Positions 31,168-39,004 of a stretch of 39,619 nucleotides of DNA are shown in pieces. The stretch's first letter is position 1, and each line of letters opens with the position of its first letter. The DNA comes from Pseudomonadota bacterium (lineage in GTDB: Bacteria > Desulfobacterota > Desulfobulbia > Desulfobulbales > SURF-16). Where the stretch lies: assembly GCA_018897105.1 (NCBI GenBank), contig JAHILF010000036.1:1-39619 (forward strand), given 5' to 3'. The notes beneath the pieces were generated by a model. It did not search any database. It was given only the letters and a program-made list of their open reading frames with translations, and had not been told where the DNA came from. Position numbers and translations under genes: made by a program.

Positions 31168-34100
31168 TCAGAGGCCAGAGGTCAATGGGGACGCCACAAC
31201 CCGAATCCCGCTGAGCCCGTCCCTGGAGTGCGAATTGAGCCTGTCCCGGTCGGCGCAACGCACGAGCTGCTCGTCGTTGAAGAACGAGCCGCCGCGCAGC
31301 ACCCGACCATCACTGCTCGATGCATTCAAATTCTCCCGTCCATCGGCAGGATCATAGGGATAGCCCTTATACAGACTTCGACACCACTCCCAGACGTTGC
31401 GGGCCAGTTCCTCCGCGCCATGGGGGCTTGCATCTTTAAAAAAGCACCCCACCGCGCTGGGGTACCCAATCTGCGTTTCGTCATAATTGGCCCGGTTCGC
31501 ATCCTCCTCTTCCCCCCAGGGGTAGACCCGTTTGGCCAGGGCATTCTCCTGATATACAATCGAACCTCCGCCGCCAAACAATGCCAATTCCACCGGTTTG
31601 GCAAACAATGGTTGCGCGGGAATCCGCAGGCCGCCCCGGGCGGCTTTCTCCCACTGGGCCTCGCTGGGCAGGCCAATCTGCCAGCCCGCGCCAAGCAAAC
31701 CTGCTTCCCGCAGGTGGCAGGTCAGCCACCGGGTAAAGGCCAGGGCTTCATACCAGCTTACCCCCACCACAGGGTGATTGCTCAGATGAAGAGGTGCGCC
31801 AAAGTCAACAGGAGCACCACGCCAATCGTCATCGTAGTTCCCCTTGAACCGGCCATCCCGCCAAAAGCCAGCCTGTTCCGCCTCTGGCCAGTAGCTCTTC
31901 TCGCCATAGCCGCCGGCCGCCACAAAGGCCTGGAACTGGGCATTGGTCACCGGGTAGCGGCCGATCCAGCAGTCCTGGGCCACCGCGCGGCAGAGGTGTT
32001 GTTCGTCCCCGTCCCCCATCCAGAACGGCCCGGCGGGCATGAAACAGAACTCCATCTCCTCCACCGTCATGACTTCAGGCCGGGGATCGCCAAGCCCGGC
32101 CAGCACCCGGCCTGCCCCGGCCCGTTCCAGGGCCGGCATTTCCTGGCCGCGCATCAGATACAGCAGGCCGCGTTTTACCCGGTCAACCCTGTCCCGGTTA
32201 CGCTCACTCACCTTGTCCAGATTGGCTGATTCCAGCAGGGCCTGGCCCGCCAGGTACGCCCCCCAACTGTCTGCCGCATCGTGAAGTTTATCATCCGGTT
32301 CCCGGAAGCAAAGGGCCTCAACCAGCAGCCAGATGGCCGCCGCCGTGCCCCGCGTCGTCTTGGCCGCGGCCAGCAGGGCCACCTCGCGCCAGCGGCCGGG
32401 TTCCCGCCGGGCCAACTCGGCGAGCAGGTCCGGAAAATCATGATCAGTGAGATGGCAGGCCGCCAGGTATTCCTGAAAGGTGCGATGGGGAAAGGTGTAG
32501 ACCCCAACACCATGCGGTACCAGCAAGCCGGCCCGCTGGCTGAGATACTCAACCAGGCGTTGCGGTCTGACGTCCGGGTTCTGGCTGAGCCCCATGAGTC
32601 CCGCCACCAGTTCCTTCTCCGCCACGTCGGCGGTGCCAGCCAGATCCGGCTGGGCGGCATGGCCGTCATAGGCCAGTTCATTCAAGAAATCCCGGACCTT
32701 GTCCTTGTCAACCTGCAGCCATTCCGCCAGACTCGGCTGGATGACCGCCACCTGGCCCTGGGCGTCCCGCACCACCCGCTGGCTCTCCCATCGGTCGATG
32801 AGCAGATTGACCGCATCGGCGTAAAGCTCCTCCCTTTTTTCCGGCAGGTTGCCGCCCCGCCAGGCATGGAGGCTGGCCATCAGGGTCAGCAACAGCGGCC
32901 TCTCGGCCAGCCCGCGCAGACGTTCACCGTCAAAGATGGCCTTCTTCAGGTCTTCAGCCCGGCCCTGACTGTCCTGGGCGTCAAGATGGCGCAACTCGGC
33001 GACATGAGCATACCAGCGATCCACGAAACGGCGGATCTGCCCGGCCGAAAAGGGGGCCAGCACCGTGACCCCAAAGTTCGTCAGCCGCCAGTCCTGCTGC
33101 TGATAGGCATAGGTGCGGCCGGTGACCAGTATCCGGCAGCGGGCAAAAACAGCGGCAAAGTCCTCCACCGCCTCCTTGATCTGGGCCCGCCGGCGGTGGG
33201 CTTCCGGGACTTCATCGAGGCCGTCAAGCAGGATGAGGCCGCCCTTGGTCAGCAGCTCCTGGTGCAGGTGAGGGGCATAATCAACCAGGGCAGCTGTCTG
33301 CAGTTCGGTTTTGATGAAACACCACAGATGATCGGCCGTGGCCCGGACTCCCGCGGCAGGCAGACCCCTGGCGGCGAAATCCCGCAGCACCACCCGCACC
33401 GGCAGGATGGGCCCGTGCTCCCAGGTTTGCGGACTTTCCTTACTCTCCTCTTCCTCAGTGTCGTCTTCTTTCGGCAGCGGGGTGGTCAGCAGGGCAAGGT
33501 TGGCGCGCTTGCTCTGCAAGGCCTCGCCAGCCAGGCACAGGGCCACGAAATTGACAAAGGTACTCTTGCCGCTGCCGGGATCGCCCAGCAGCACCAGTCG
33601 GCGGTGCCGGTTCAGCTGATCCAGGGCGGAGAGATGGTGCACCTCTCGCTCCGGTCTGCCGCCGAGTAACATTGCCTCCTGCTTTTCCTGCATCTCCGGG
33701 GTGCGGGTGAGCAAAGCGGTATACACGGCATCCAGGTTAAGCCCGGCCTCGGATTCGTCGGCCGCCTTGGGATCAACCCCGGCCAGGGACAGGGCTCCGG
33801 TCTGCTCGAACAGACGGTTGAGGTAGGCATCGCGCAAATGGGAGACGTCCGGGTCAGGTGTGTCGTGAATATGCACATCCTGGTGTTCGACATAGGTTTC
33901 CGCCTGCACCTGCCGGTTGTGATCGCCGGTTATAATGGTGCTGTCCTGAACCGTATCAACGATAACGCCCCTTTCTCCGGCACCCTTGCTTCCTGCCCCT
34001 TGAACGATGGCTCCTGAGCCTTCCAACCGGGCCTCGAAGTGTTGCAGGTTCAAGGGGCGGATATCTTTCATCAAGGCCGCAATCTCCCCGGCAAGGGAGG

Positions 34101-34377
34101 CATCCTCGGTTAGCACCTTTCTGATCTGCAGCCGCAGGGCCGCCGCGGCATCTTCATCTGCGGGGTGGTCGATCACCTCCTGCACCGCCTCTCGCACCGT
34201 TTCTTTCTCTTCCCTGCCCTGCCAGAGGCTCTGCCACAGGGACTTGGCCTTGCCCCAGCCCTCCCTGCCGATCTCCTGGACAACCGCCTCGGCCGCCTTT
34301 TCCCCGGCTTTTGCCAGGTACGGCGTGAGGGGAATCACCAGGGCCGCCACCTCTTTGGCCAGCATGGCGATATCCAT
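31168..34377 (-). CDS. NACHT NTPase with C-terminal formylglycine-generating-enzyme/C-lectin-like domain
   Basis: 1069 residues. Residues 1-110 form a helical domain (LAKEVAALVIPLTPYLAKAG and onward); 118-175 is a Gly-rich beta-type stretch (GSGAIVQGAGSKGAGERGVI). The NACHT domain has Walker A GDPGSGKST (265-273) and Walker B LILLDGLDEV (381-390), followed by a helical region to about 765. Residues 770-1065 are an FGE-sulfatase/C-lectin-like domain (MPAGPFWMGDGDE, GLPSEAQWEKAARGG, LARNVWEWC, RVLRGGSF). NACHT/STAND proteins are switches that oligomerise on sensing a ligand; several bacterial ones defend against phage. The last 31 residues before the end (1029-1059) have the spacing of a retroelement-diversified variable region. 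GAGGAG precedes ATG 34377; the longer frame from 34473 translates a REP and is rejected. Confidence 0.88.
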   Translation of the reverse strand: MDIAMLAKEVAALVIPLTPYLAKAGEKAAEAVVQEIGREGWGKAKSLWQSLWQGREEKETVREAVQEVIDHPADEDAAAALRLQIRKVLTEDASLAGEIAALMKDIRPLNLQHFEARLEGSGAIVQGAGSKGAGERGVIVDTVQDSTIITGDHNRQVQAETYVEHQDVHIHDTPDPDVSHLRDAYLNRLFEQTGALSLAGVDPKAADESEAGLNLDAVYTALLTRTPEMQEKQEAMLLGGRPEREVHHLSALDQLNRHRRLVLLGDPGSGKSTFVNFVALCLAGEALQSKRANLALLTTPLPKEDDTEEEESKESPQTWEHGPILPVRVVLRDFAARGLPAAGVRATADHLWCFIKTELQTAALVDYAPHLHQELLTKGGLILLDGLDEVPEAHRRRAQIKEAVEDFAAVFARCRILVTGRTYAYQQQDWRLTNFGVTVLAPFSAGQIRRFVDRWYAHVAELRHLDAQDSQGRAEDLKKAIFDGERLRGLAERPLLLTLMASLHAWRGGNLPEKREELYADAVNLLIDRWESQRVVRDAQGQVAVIQPSLAEWLQVDKDKVRDFLNELAYDGHAAQPDLAGTADVAEKELVAGLMGLSQNPDVRPQRLVEYLSQRAGLLVPHGVGVYTFPHRTFQEYLAACHLTDHDFPDLLAELARREPGRWREVALLAAAKTTRGTAAAIWLLVEALCFREPDDKLHDAADSWGAYLAGQALLESANLDKVSERNRDRVDRVKRGLLYLMRGQEMPALERAGAGRVLAGLGDPRPEVMTVEEMEFCFMPAGPFWMGDGDEQHLCRAVAQDCWIGRYPVTNAQFQAFVAAGGYGEKSYWPEAEQAGFWRDGRFKGNYDDDWRGAPVDFGAPLHLSNHPVVGVSWYEALAFTRWLTCHLREAGLLGAGWQIGLPSEAQWEKAARGGLRIPAQPLFAKPVELALFGGGGSIVYQENALAKRVYPWGEEEDANRANYDETQIGYPSAVGCFFKDASPHGAEELARNVWEWCRSLYKGYPYDPADGRENLNASSSDGRVLRGGSFFNDEQLVRCADRDRLNSHSRDGLSGIRVVASPLTSGL

Positions 34378-34431
34378 TATTTTCTTCTCCTCTTTCCTGA
34401 TGTATTCTTCTTTGCACAGCGGGGCAACATT

Positions 34432-34455
34432 ATCGCGGGCATGGCCCGCTCCTAC
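34432..34455 (-). repeat. REP palindrome E, inverted
   Basis: Same element as copy C with one end-base change (AT for GT): head GTAGGAG on the minus strand, arms GCGGGC and GCCCGC. It lies 55 bp upstream of the NACHT start, so the NACHT gene is bracketed by REPs D and E. Confidence 0.75.
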
Positions 34456-34562
34456 CGGCGAATGGGTATGCAATAGTTTTTGCCGAATACGGCATAAGCT
34501 GGATCACCAGAACCGTCACTTTCTAACCAGCGTAGCAAAATCCATTACTTCTCCCTTATTGA

Positions 34563-34612
34563 TGCCAAACATGAATAACGATTCATTATCAGGGAAAAGG
34601 AGTGAAGGCAAT
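34563..34612. repeat. Direct repeat, copy 1 (flank of histidine kinase/CDF region)
   Basis: Starting TGCCAAACATGAATAACG, this roughly 48-bp sequence recurs at 37163 with few changes. It contains an ATGAAT-AACG-ATTCAT inverted repeat and, on the minus strand, GATAATGAATCGTTATTC, which is loosely similar to a Fur-type box. It lies about 190 bp upstream of the NACHT start. Confidence 0.7.
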
Positions 34613-34673
34613 AGAAAATATCGCCGATGGTCTGGATGAGGAATTGAATCAGCCGGGTAAATCCCAAGGGGTC

Positions 34674-35747
34674 TTATTCTTCCCGCTTTTTCCCTTTTGG
34701 CAGGGTAAAACTGAAGGTGCTGCCCTTGCCCACGGCGCTTTCGGCCCAGATCCGGCCTTGATGGGCCTCAATGATGCCCTTGGCAATGGACAGGCCGAGT
34801 CCCGAGCCGCCGGTGTCATGGCTGACCCGATAAAAGGCGTCAAAAATATGGGGAAGATGCATTTCCGGGATCCCTGCGCCGGTGTCCGAAACCTGGACGA
34901 GAATATCATTTTCTTTATCACTTAGCGTAATCGTGATGCATCCTTCCGGTTCCGTATATTTCAAGGCATTCATCAACAGGTTGGAGATGACCCGGTCCAT
35001 CATCATGGCGTCCGCCTGGATCACCACGGGGACATCGGCAGGAGCTTCACAGACGAGTTTGATCCTTTTTTTTTCCGCTTCAAGGCTGGCCATGTCTATA
35101 AGATTTTTCATAGCAAGCCCAAAATCGTAGGCAGCCATGGTTGGTAGATACTCCTTGGTTTCCAGTCGGGAAAATTCAAGAAAATTCGTGATCAGCTTTT
35201 CCAGTTTGCCCAGATTGTCCTGAACCATTTCAAGATAGTTCTTCTGTTTATCCGTGAGAACACCTGTCTTGCCAGACAGAATTCGGGACAAGAGCCCTCC
35301 GGAGGTCATCACCGGGTTCTTCATGTCATGGGCAAACATTGACAGAATGTTTGCCCTCTCCTTGGATAATTTTTTGAATTCGGTGATATCCCGAAATAAT
35401 TCTACTCCACCGATAAAAGTGCCGGCATAGTCAAAAAGCGGAAAAGTTGTTACGGAAATAGAGATAAAATCACCATTTTTCTTCTGAATCACCGACTCGG
35501 TTGCCACGCTTTGTTCATGCCTTTTCAAAGTCCGTTGCAGCAGTGGGCAGGCAGTCGCATCGGCAGTACCGTGCAGAATGGCAAAATGGTATTTACCGAG
35601 GACCTCCTGGCGGCTGAAGCCGGTTATTTCCTCGGCAATTTGATTAAATTCGACAATAGCCCCGGCTTGGTCGACAATGGAAAAACCGAGGGGCAGGTTA
35701 TTTATTATAAGCTCAAAAATCTGCTCTTTTCCCATAGATCCTGACAT
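34674..35747 (-). CDS. PAS-domain sensor histidine kinase
   Basis: 357 residues, no transmembrane segment, so cytoplasmic. A PAS domain (about 8-120) starts IFELIINNLPLGFSIVDQAG, with a PAC-like end GGVELFRDITEFKKL. The dimerisation domain has the H box MFAHDMKNPVMTSGG; the ATPase domain has the N box NLLMNALKYTE, G1 DTGAGIP, and G2 GGSGLGLSIAKG. GGAGGT lies seven to eight bases before ATG 35747; the longer frame (to 35969) overlaps the CDF gene and lacks a ribosome site. No response regulator is adjacent, so the partner is unknown. Confidence 0.92.
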   Translation of the reverse strand: MSGSMGKEQIFELIINNLPLGFSIVDQAGAIVEFNQIAEEITGFSRQEVLGKYHFAILHGTADATACPLLQRTLKRHEQSVATESVIQKKNGDFISISVTTFPLFDYAGTFIGGVELFRDITEFKKLSKERANILSMFAHDMKNPVMTSGGLLSRILSGKTGVLTDKQKNYLEMVQDNLGKLEKLITNFLEFSRLETKEYLPTMAAYDFGLAMKNLIDMASLEAEKKRIKLVCEAPADVPVVIQADAMMMDRVISNLLMNALKYTEPEGCITITLSDKENDILVQVSDTGAGIPEMHLPHIFDAFYRVSHDTGGSGLGLSIAKGIIEAHQGRIWAESAVGKGSTFSFTLPKGKKREE

Positions 35748-35818
35748 GAGGGCCACCTCCGGTAGCAAGGGTAGAGGCAAAGGGGTTTCTGACCGGGCAC
35801 TTCTGTTCAAGGTACCCT

Positions 35819-37048
35819 TCAAGGCGGCAGTGAGGAAAGCGCCTCGTCCAAGGTGGGCTTGTCGGTAAGGCGCATGATTACCCCCGCGTCGCGCAGGACA
35901 TACTCGGGTCCCTTGCCGCGCACATCCTCCTGCAGGAGAACCACGTCGATCTTCAGCGATACCAGCCATTCGGCGACTCGGATACCCTTGGCCTTTTCCT
36001 CGGTACGGTGCGGGTTGCTGATGATACGCTGTTCTTCCACCCCACCGTCAGCACGCCGTATGGTTACCAGAGCGAAGTAAGGCGACTCACCGAAGTGTAC
36101 GCTGACCGCGCCCAGGCGGTCGGCGAGCGGAACCGCGTAGCACAGGTGGGTTACCGCCGGAGATTCGACGTGGAGCAGAACCCGCTCCACGTGCGGCACC
36201 GCCGCGCGCACGGCGGCCTCGATGCGCCCCAGCACCTCCTCCGCCTTCCCGAGCTGGGCGACACGCAGCGTCACCCCTGCCTCGACAAAACGAAATCGTC
36301 CGGCATTGCGCCCGGTCACCCAGCGAAGCTCGGAAACCGCAGGGACGGCGTCGATGACCTGCCGGATGTGCTGCAACGTTTCCGCATCGAGCGAGGCGTC
36401 TAGCAAAACGCGCATCGCATCGCGCAGCACATCCCAGCCGGTCTTGACCACCACGACGACGATGAGCAGCGCTGCGATACGATCGACCGGGAAGCGCAGC
36501 CACTGCGAAAAGAGCGCCACAAAAGCGAGACCGGTGGTGAACACATGAATCCGATACTCCCTGGCATCGGCAAGAAGCGCCGGGGAGTTGGCCTCCCGCG
36601 CGGAGCGCATCTCGAAATGGCTGAAAAAAAGCGGTATCGCCGTGGTGATCAGCAACAGGCCAAGCATCCAGGGTTGCGCGCGAATCGGCGCAGACGGCGC
36701 CAGCAGTGCCTCGCGCACAATCTCATAGGCGCTGACGAAGATCATGACGGCGAGGCCGGACGCTGTCAGGTTCTCCACCTTATAGAGGCCGTAGGGGAAG
36801 GCTTCTGATTTGCGAGTTGCGAGCCTGAGGCCAATAAGAACGGCCACGGCCATGAGGAGATCCACGACGTTATGAATCAGTTCCGCGGCCACGGCAAGGC
36901 TGCCTGAGGCATTGGCGATGAGACCATGGAATGCCGCGAGCAAGACGTTGAGCGCCACCGAGTACCAGCCCCAGCGTTCGAGTCGAACGCCTGGAGCTGC
37001 GATCGCGCGAGGCGTGGAATTCTCGGAGCGGTTATATTTCGTCTCCAT
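35819..37048 (-). CDS. CDF-family cation efflux protein fused to a NifX/NifB-type (Fe-Mo cofactor-binding-like) domain
   Basis: 409 residues. About six membrane segments lie in residues 27-215. The CDF metal site of TM2 is AAELIHNVVDLLMA (HxxxD), the cytoplasmic loop has FPYGLYKVENLTASG, and the TM5 site is degenerate (ADAREYRIHVF in place of ADAxHxxxD). A cytoplasmic CDF dimerisation domain follows (about 225-300). From about 305, CYAVPLADRLGAVSVHFGESPYFALVTI and EWLVSLKIDVVLLQEDVRGKGPEYVLRDAGV form a dinitrogenase Fe-Mo cofactor-type domain. Such fusions suggest iron or iron-sulfur handling. The ATG at 37048 is favoured since the upstream part of the frame (to 37819) has no conserved content; the ribosome site is weak. 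Confidence 0.85.
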   Translation of the reverse strand: METKYNRSENSTPRAIAAPGVRLERWGWYSVALNVLLAAFHGLIANASGSLAVAAELIHNVVDLLMAVAVLIGLRLATRKSEAFPYGLYKVENLTASGLAVMIFVSAYEIVREALLAPSAPIRAQPWMLGLLLITTAIPLFFSHFEMRSAREANSPALLADAREYRIHVFTTGLAFVALFSQWLRFPVDRIAALLIVVVVVKTGWDVLRDAMRVLLDASLDAETLQHIRQVIDAVPAVSELRWVTGRNAGRFRFVEAGVTLRVAQLGKAEEVLGRIEAAVRAAVPHVERVLLHVESPAVTHLCYAVPLADRLGAVSVHFGESPYFALVTIRRADGGVEEQRIISNPHRTEEKAKGIRVAEWLVSLKIDVVLLQEDVRGKGPEYVLRDAGVIMRLTDKPTLDEALSSLPP

Positions 37049-37162
37049 TTCTCGGTGCCCCCCCAGCGCCGAACCGTGTTCTCCCACAGCAGGGCAACCC
37101 GGCAGACTTTCAGCCTCCCATGGCTTTCCGTGTCCGCCGCTCAACGGATCCAACATGACACA

Positions 37163-37212
37163 TGCCAAACATGAATAACGATTCATTATCAAGGAAAAGG
37201 TGTGAAAGCAAC
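37163..37212. repeat. Direct repeat, copy 2
   Basis: Near-identical to 34563-34612, in the same orientation: TGCCAAACATGAATAACG then ATTCATTATCA and GGAAAAGG. It stands about 115 bp upstream of the CDF start. The two copies bracket about 2.6 kb holding the histidine kinase and CDF genes. Confidence 0.7.
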
Positions 37213-37393
37213 GAAAAAGCAGATAGCATAGCCTTCTTTCGAGGGAATCTGCCCGCCAATGGAACTTCCCGGCCGGATATCTCGTCTTTATTAATATAGC
37301 AGTTGCTTTATGGGAAATTTTGTAGAAGATTACGTTGCAGTTGTTTTGGCCATGACAGGAATTCATGTTCACTTTTAAGGAAGGAGTTTCGCG
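37213..37393. other. Divergent intergenic region before the DRR-repeat gene
   Basis: AT-rich sequence between the repeat and the plus-strand gene. No -35/-10 pair with good spacing was found on either strand. Confidence 0.35.
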
Positions 37394-37768
37394 ATGCTTG
37401 ATATCTTTATCGGCAAGCCGCCGAGCATGAACCGGCACATGGATGAAGATCCTCAACCGATACAACAGTCGGTGCGTGAAGCTCTGCGCATCGCCAGAAA
37501 TGCCCGACTGGATCGCCGGAAAATCACCACTGACCGGCGTCAGGCAAATGCAGACTATATTGTCAACCTGTCCCATCGACAGGAGAAGAGGGCTCGTCTG
37601 GACCGGAGACAGAACCAGGAGCTGCTGATAGCGGTTTCCCGCCGGCCGAACCGGCGGAAAAACCAGTTTGACCGGCGCCAGAGCGTCAACTCCGGGGTGC
37701 ATGTAAAACTGTCCACCCAAATTGAAAGACGCTCCGGCATCGATCGCCGGGGCGACAAACCCCTCTAA
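37394..37768 (+). CDS. Small basic protein with repeated DRR motifs, function unknown
   Basis: 124 residues, very rich in Arg. The motif (L/T/F/I)DRR recurs: LDRRKITTDRRQ, LDRRQNQE, NRRKNQFDRRQS, IERRSGIDRRGDKPL, spaced roughly 8 to 30 residues. No membrane segment, signal peptide or catalytic motif is visible. GGAG lies eight bases before the ATG. Codon use looks like that of neighbouring genes and the frame is long and coherent, so it is probably real. Short RRxGxDRR motifs appear in uncharacterised proteins, but I do not recognise the family. An RNA- or polyanion-binding role would suit the charge but is only a guess. Confidence 0.6.
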   Translation: MLDIFIGKPPSMNRHMDEDPQPIQQSVREALRIARNARLDRRKITTDRRQANADYIVNLSHRQEKRARLDRRQNQELLIAVSRRPNRRKNQFDRRQSVNSGVHVKLSTQIERRSGIDRRGDKPL

Positions 37769-37790
37769 ACACCTTCCGTCGGAAAAAAAC

Positions 37791-37826
37791 AAAGAAATGG
37801 CCGGCACCACGCCGGCCATTTCTTTT
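37791..37826. terminator. Bidirectional rho-independent terminator
   Basis: A perfect 15-bp stem, AAAGAAATGGCCGGC (37791-37805) against GCCGGCCATTTCTTT (37811-37825), loop ACCAC. On the minus strand the stem is followed by GTTTTTTTCC, a good U tract for the hsp20 that ends at 37879. On the plus strand the stem's own TTTCTTTT tail serves the DRR-repeat gene. Confidence 0.88.
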
Positions 37827-37878
37827 GTGTTATCTCAACCCTGCCAACCTGGGGTTACACACCCACCCCCGTCATTAT

Positions 37879-38442
37879 CTACTTGATTTCAATCCGCTTC
37901 ACCTCAGTCTGCGGCAGGGCCTTGCGCGGCATGGTCACGGTCAGGACACCGTTCTTAAAGATCGCATTGATCTTCTCCTGATCCGCATCCTCGGGCAATG
38001 ACAGCACTCTCTGGAAAGAACCGTAGGAACGTTCCATCCGGTAGAAATTTTTCTCTTTCTCTTCCGTTTCCTGCTTCTTTTCGCCCCTGATGGTCAGCGT
38101 GTTGTTGGTTATTTCAATTTTCACGTCTTTCTGGTCCACCCCGGGCACTTCGATACTGATGGTATACTCCCTGTCATTTGCCCCGATGTCAAGGGTGGGC
38201 TTTAAGAGTCCGCTGGGCAGCGCCCCGGCAAAGAGTCCTTCATGCCGTCGGGAAGGAAATGAGCCGAACCCGGTGAAAAAATCAGCAAACAGACGGTCCA
38301 TTTCCTGCTGCAATTGCGCAACCGGATGATACAACCTGTCGGCAGACGGGTGAGAAGTTTGCTGCCGTACCGGCACGGTTGACCCGGATTCCTCTTCCTC
38401 TTTTTTGAACCAGTTCCATGGTGCAAGTTTCTTGAAATCCAT
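37879..38442 (-). CDS. hsp20: Small heat-shock protein, Hsp20 family (long N-terminal arm)
   Basis: 187 residues. An N-terminal arm of about 85 residues starts MDFKKLAPWNWFKKEEEES and includes VAQLQQEMDRLFADFFTGFG. The alpha-crystallin domain is LKPTLDIGANDREYTISIEVPGVDQKDVKIEITNNTLTIRG and RVLSLPEDADQEKINAIFKNGVLTVTMPRK. The C-terminal RIEIK gives the I-x-I tail. The start at 38442 has AGGTGG at good spacing; the longer frame to 38469 lacks it. This class resembles the archaeal/bacterial Hsp16.5-type chaperones. It is separated from the next hsp20 by a terminator, so it is transcribed on its own. Confidence 0.95.
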   Translation of the reverse strand: MDFKKLAPWNWFKKEEEESGSTVPVRQQTSHPSADRLYHPVAQLQQEMDRLFADFFTGFGSFPSRRHEGLFAGALPSGLLKPTLDIGANDREYTISIEVPGVDQKDVKIEITNNTLTIRGEKKQETEEKEKNFYRMERSYGSFQRVLSLPEDADQEKINAIFKNGVLTVTMPRKALPQTEVKRIEIK

Positions 38443-38470
38443 AATCCACCTCGCTTTTCCATTTTTCAAA

Positions 38471-38513
38471 AAAGAAGCGGGAAACCGCCCCAGGGACGAT
38501 TTCCCGCTTCTTT
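38471..38513 (-). terminator. Rho-independent terminator of the upstream hsp20
   Basis: AAAGAAGCGGGAAA (38471-38484) pairs perfectly with TTTCCCGCTTCTTT (38500-38513); on the minus strand the stem is followed by a T run (TTTTTTG). It ends the transcript of the gene at 38570-38956. Confidence 0.88.
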
Positions 38514-38569
38514 CACCTCGTTAGCCTCTTCCGATGTCCCCGGCAGCAAAGATACTCAGGCGATTTTTT

Positions 38570-38956
38570 TTATGCCGCCTTGATTTCAATCTGCCGCGGC
38601 TTGGCAGCCTCCGACTTGGGCAGATGCAGTCTCAGCACCCCATCCCGCAGTTCGGCATTGACCTTGCCCACGTCAATGGCCTGGGGCACGGAAAAAATCC
38701 TGGTATATTCCACATCGCCGAACTCGGCCCAGTTGGCAACGCCGGTTGCTGTCATCTTTCGTATGCCGGTTATCGTCAACTTACCGTTGTCAACATTGAC
38801 GGTTATGTCCTCTTTTGCCACACCCGGCATCTCGGCATGCAGGAGAATTTCATCGTTATCCTCATAAATATCCACTACCGGAGCAACCGCAGGTATCTGA
38901 CGGCTGCGCTCAGGGGTTGTTTCTTCTCTCTTGACAAGTTCTGCTTTATCATTCAT
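38570..38956 (-). CDS. hsp20: Small heat-shock protein, Hsp20 family
   Basis: 128 residues, a short charged arm (MNDKAELVKREETTPERSRQ) then DIYEDNDEILLHAEMPGVAKEDITVNVDNGKLTITG and FSVPQAIDVGKVNAELRDGVLRLHLPKSEAAKPRQIEIKA. It is the apparent paralogue of the gene at 11984-12370: same length, same arm type, same LPKSxAxKPxQIxI ending. GGAGGT lies five bases before the ATG. Its partner upstream is the gene at 39005-39451, 48 bp away in the same direction. Confidence 0.95.
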   Translation of the reverse strand: MNDKAELVKREETTPERSRQIPAVAPVVDIYEDNDEILLHAEMPGVAKEDITVNVDNGKLTITGIRKMTATGVANWAEFGDVEYTRIFSVPQAIDVGKVNAELRDGVLRLHLPKSEAAKPRQIEIKAA

Positions 38957-39004
38957 GGCAACCTCCGTTAAATACTTTCTCTCTCTGGCACACCAAAGAA
39001 ATCG

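Noticed and set aside
31228-33669. Long plus-strand frames opposite the NACHT gene
   Set aside because: They are shadows produced by GC-rich third positions; products are low-complexity and unlike any family.
34378-34473. Upstream extension of the NACHT gene (VGAGHARDN)
   Set aside because: This is translated REP sequence, and the same peptide appears upstream of the RAYT gene; a good ribosome site points to 34377.
35748-35969. N-terminal extension of the histidine kinase
   Set aside because: It overlaps the CDF coding end, and GGAGGT precedes the inner ATG at 35747.
37021-37200. Repeat at 37163 as an attachment site of an integrative element
   Set aside because: No integrase or tRNA lies nearby and the interval holds only chromosomal-type genes.
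37049-37819. 256-residue N-terminal extension of the CDF protein
   Set aside because: It overlaps the DRR-repeat gene in antisense, has no family similarity and crosses the direct repeat.
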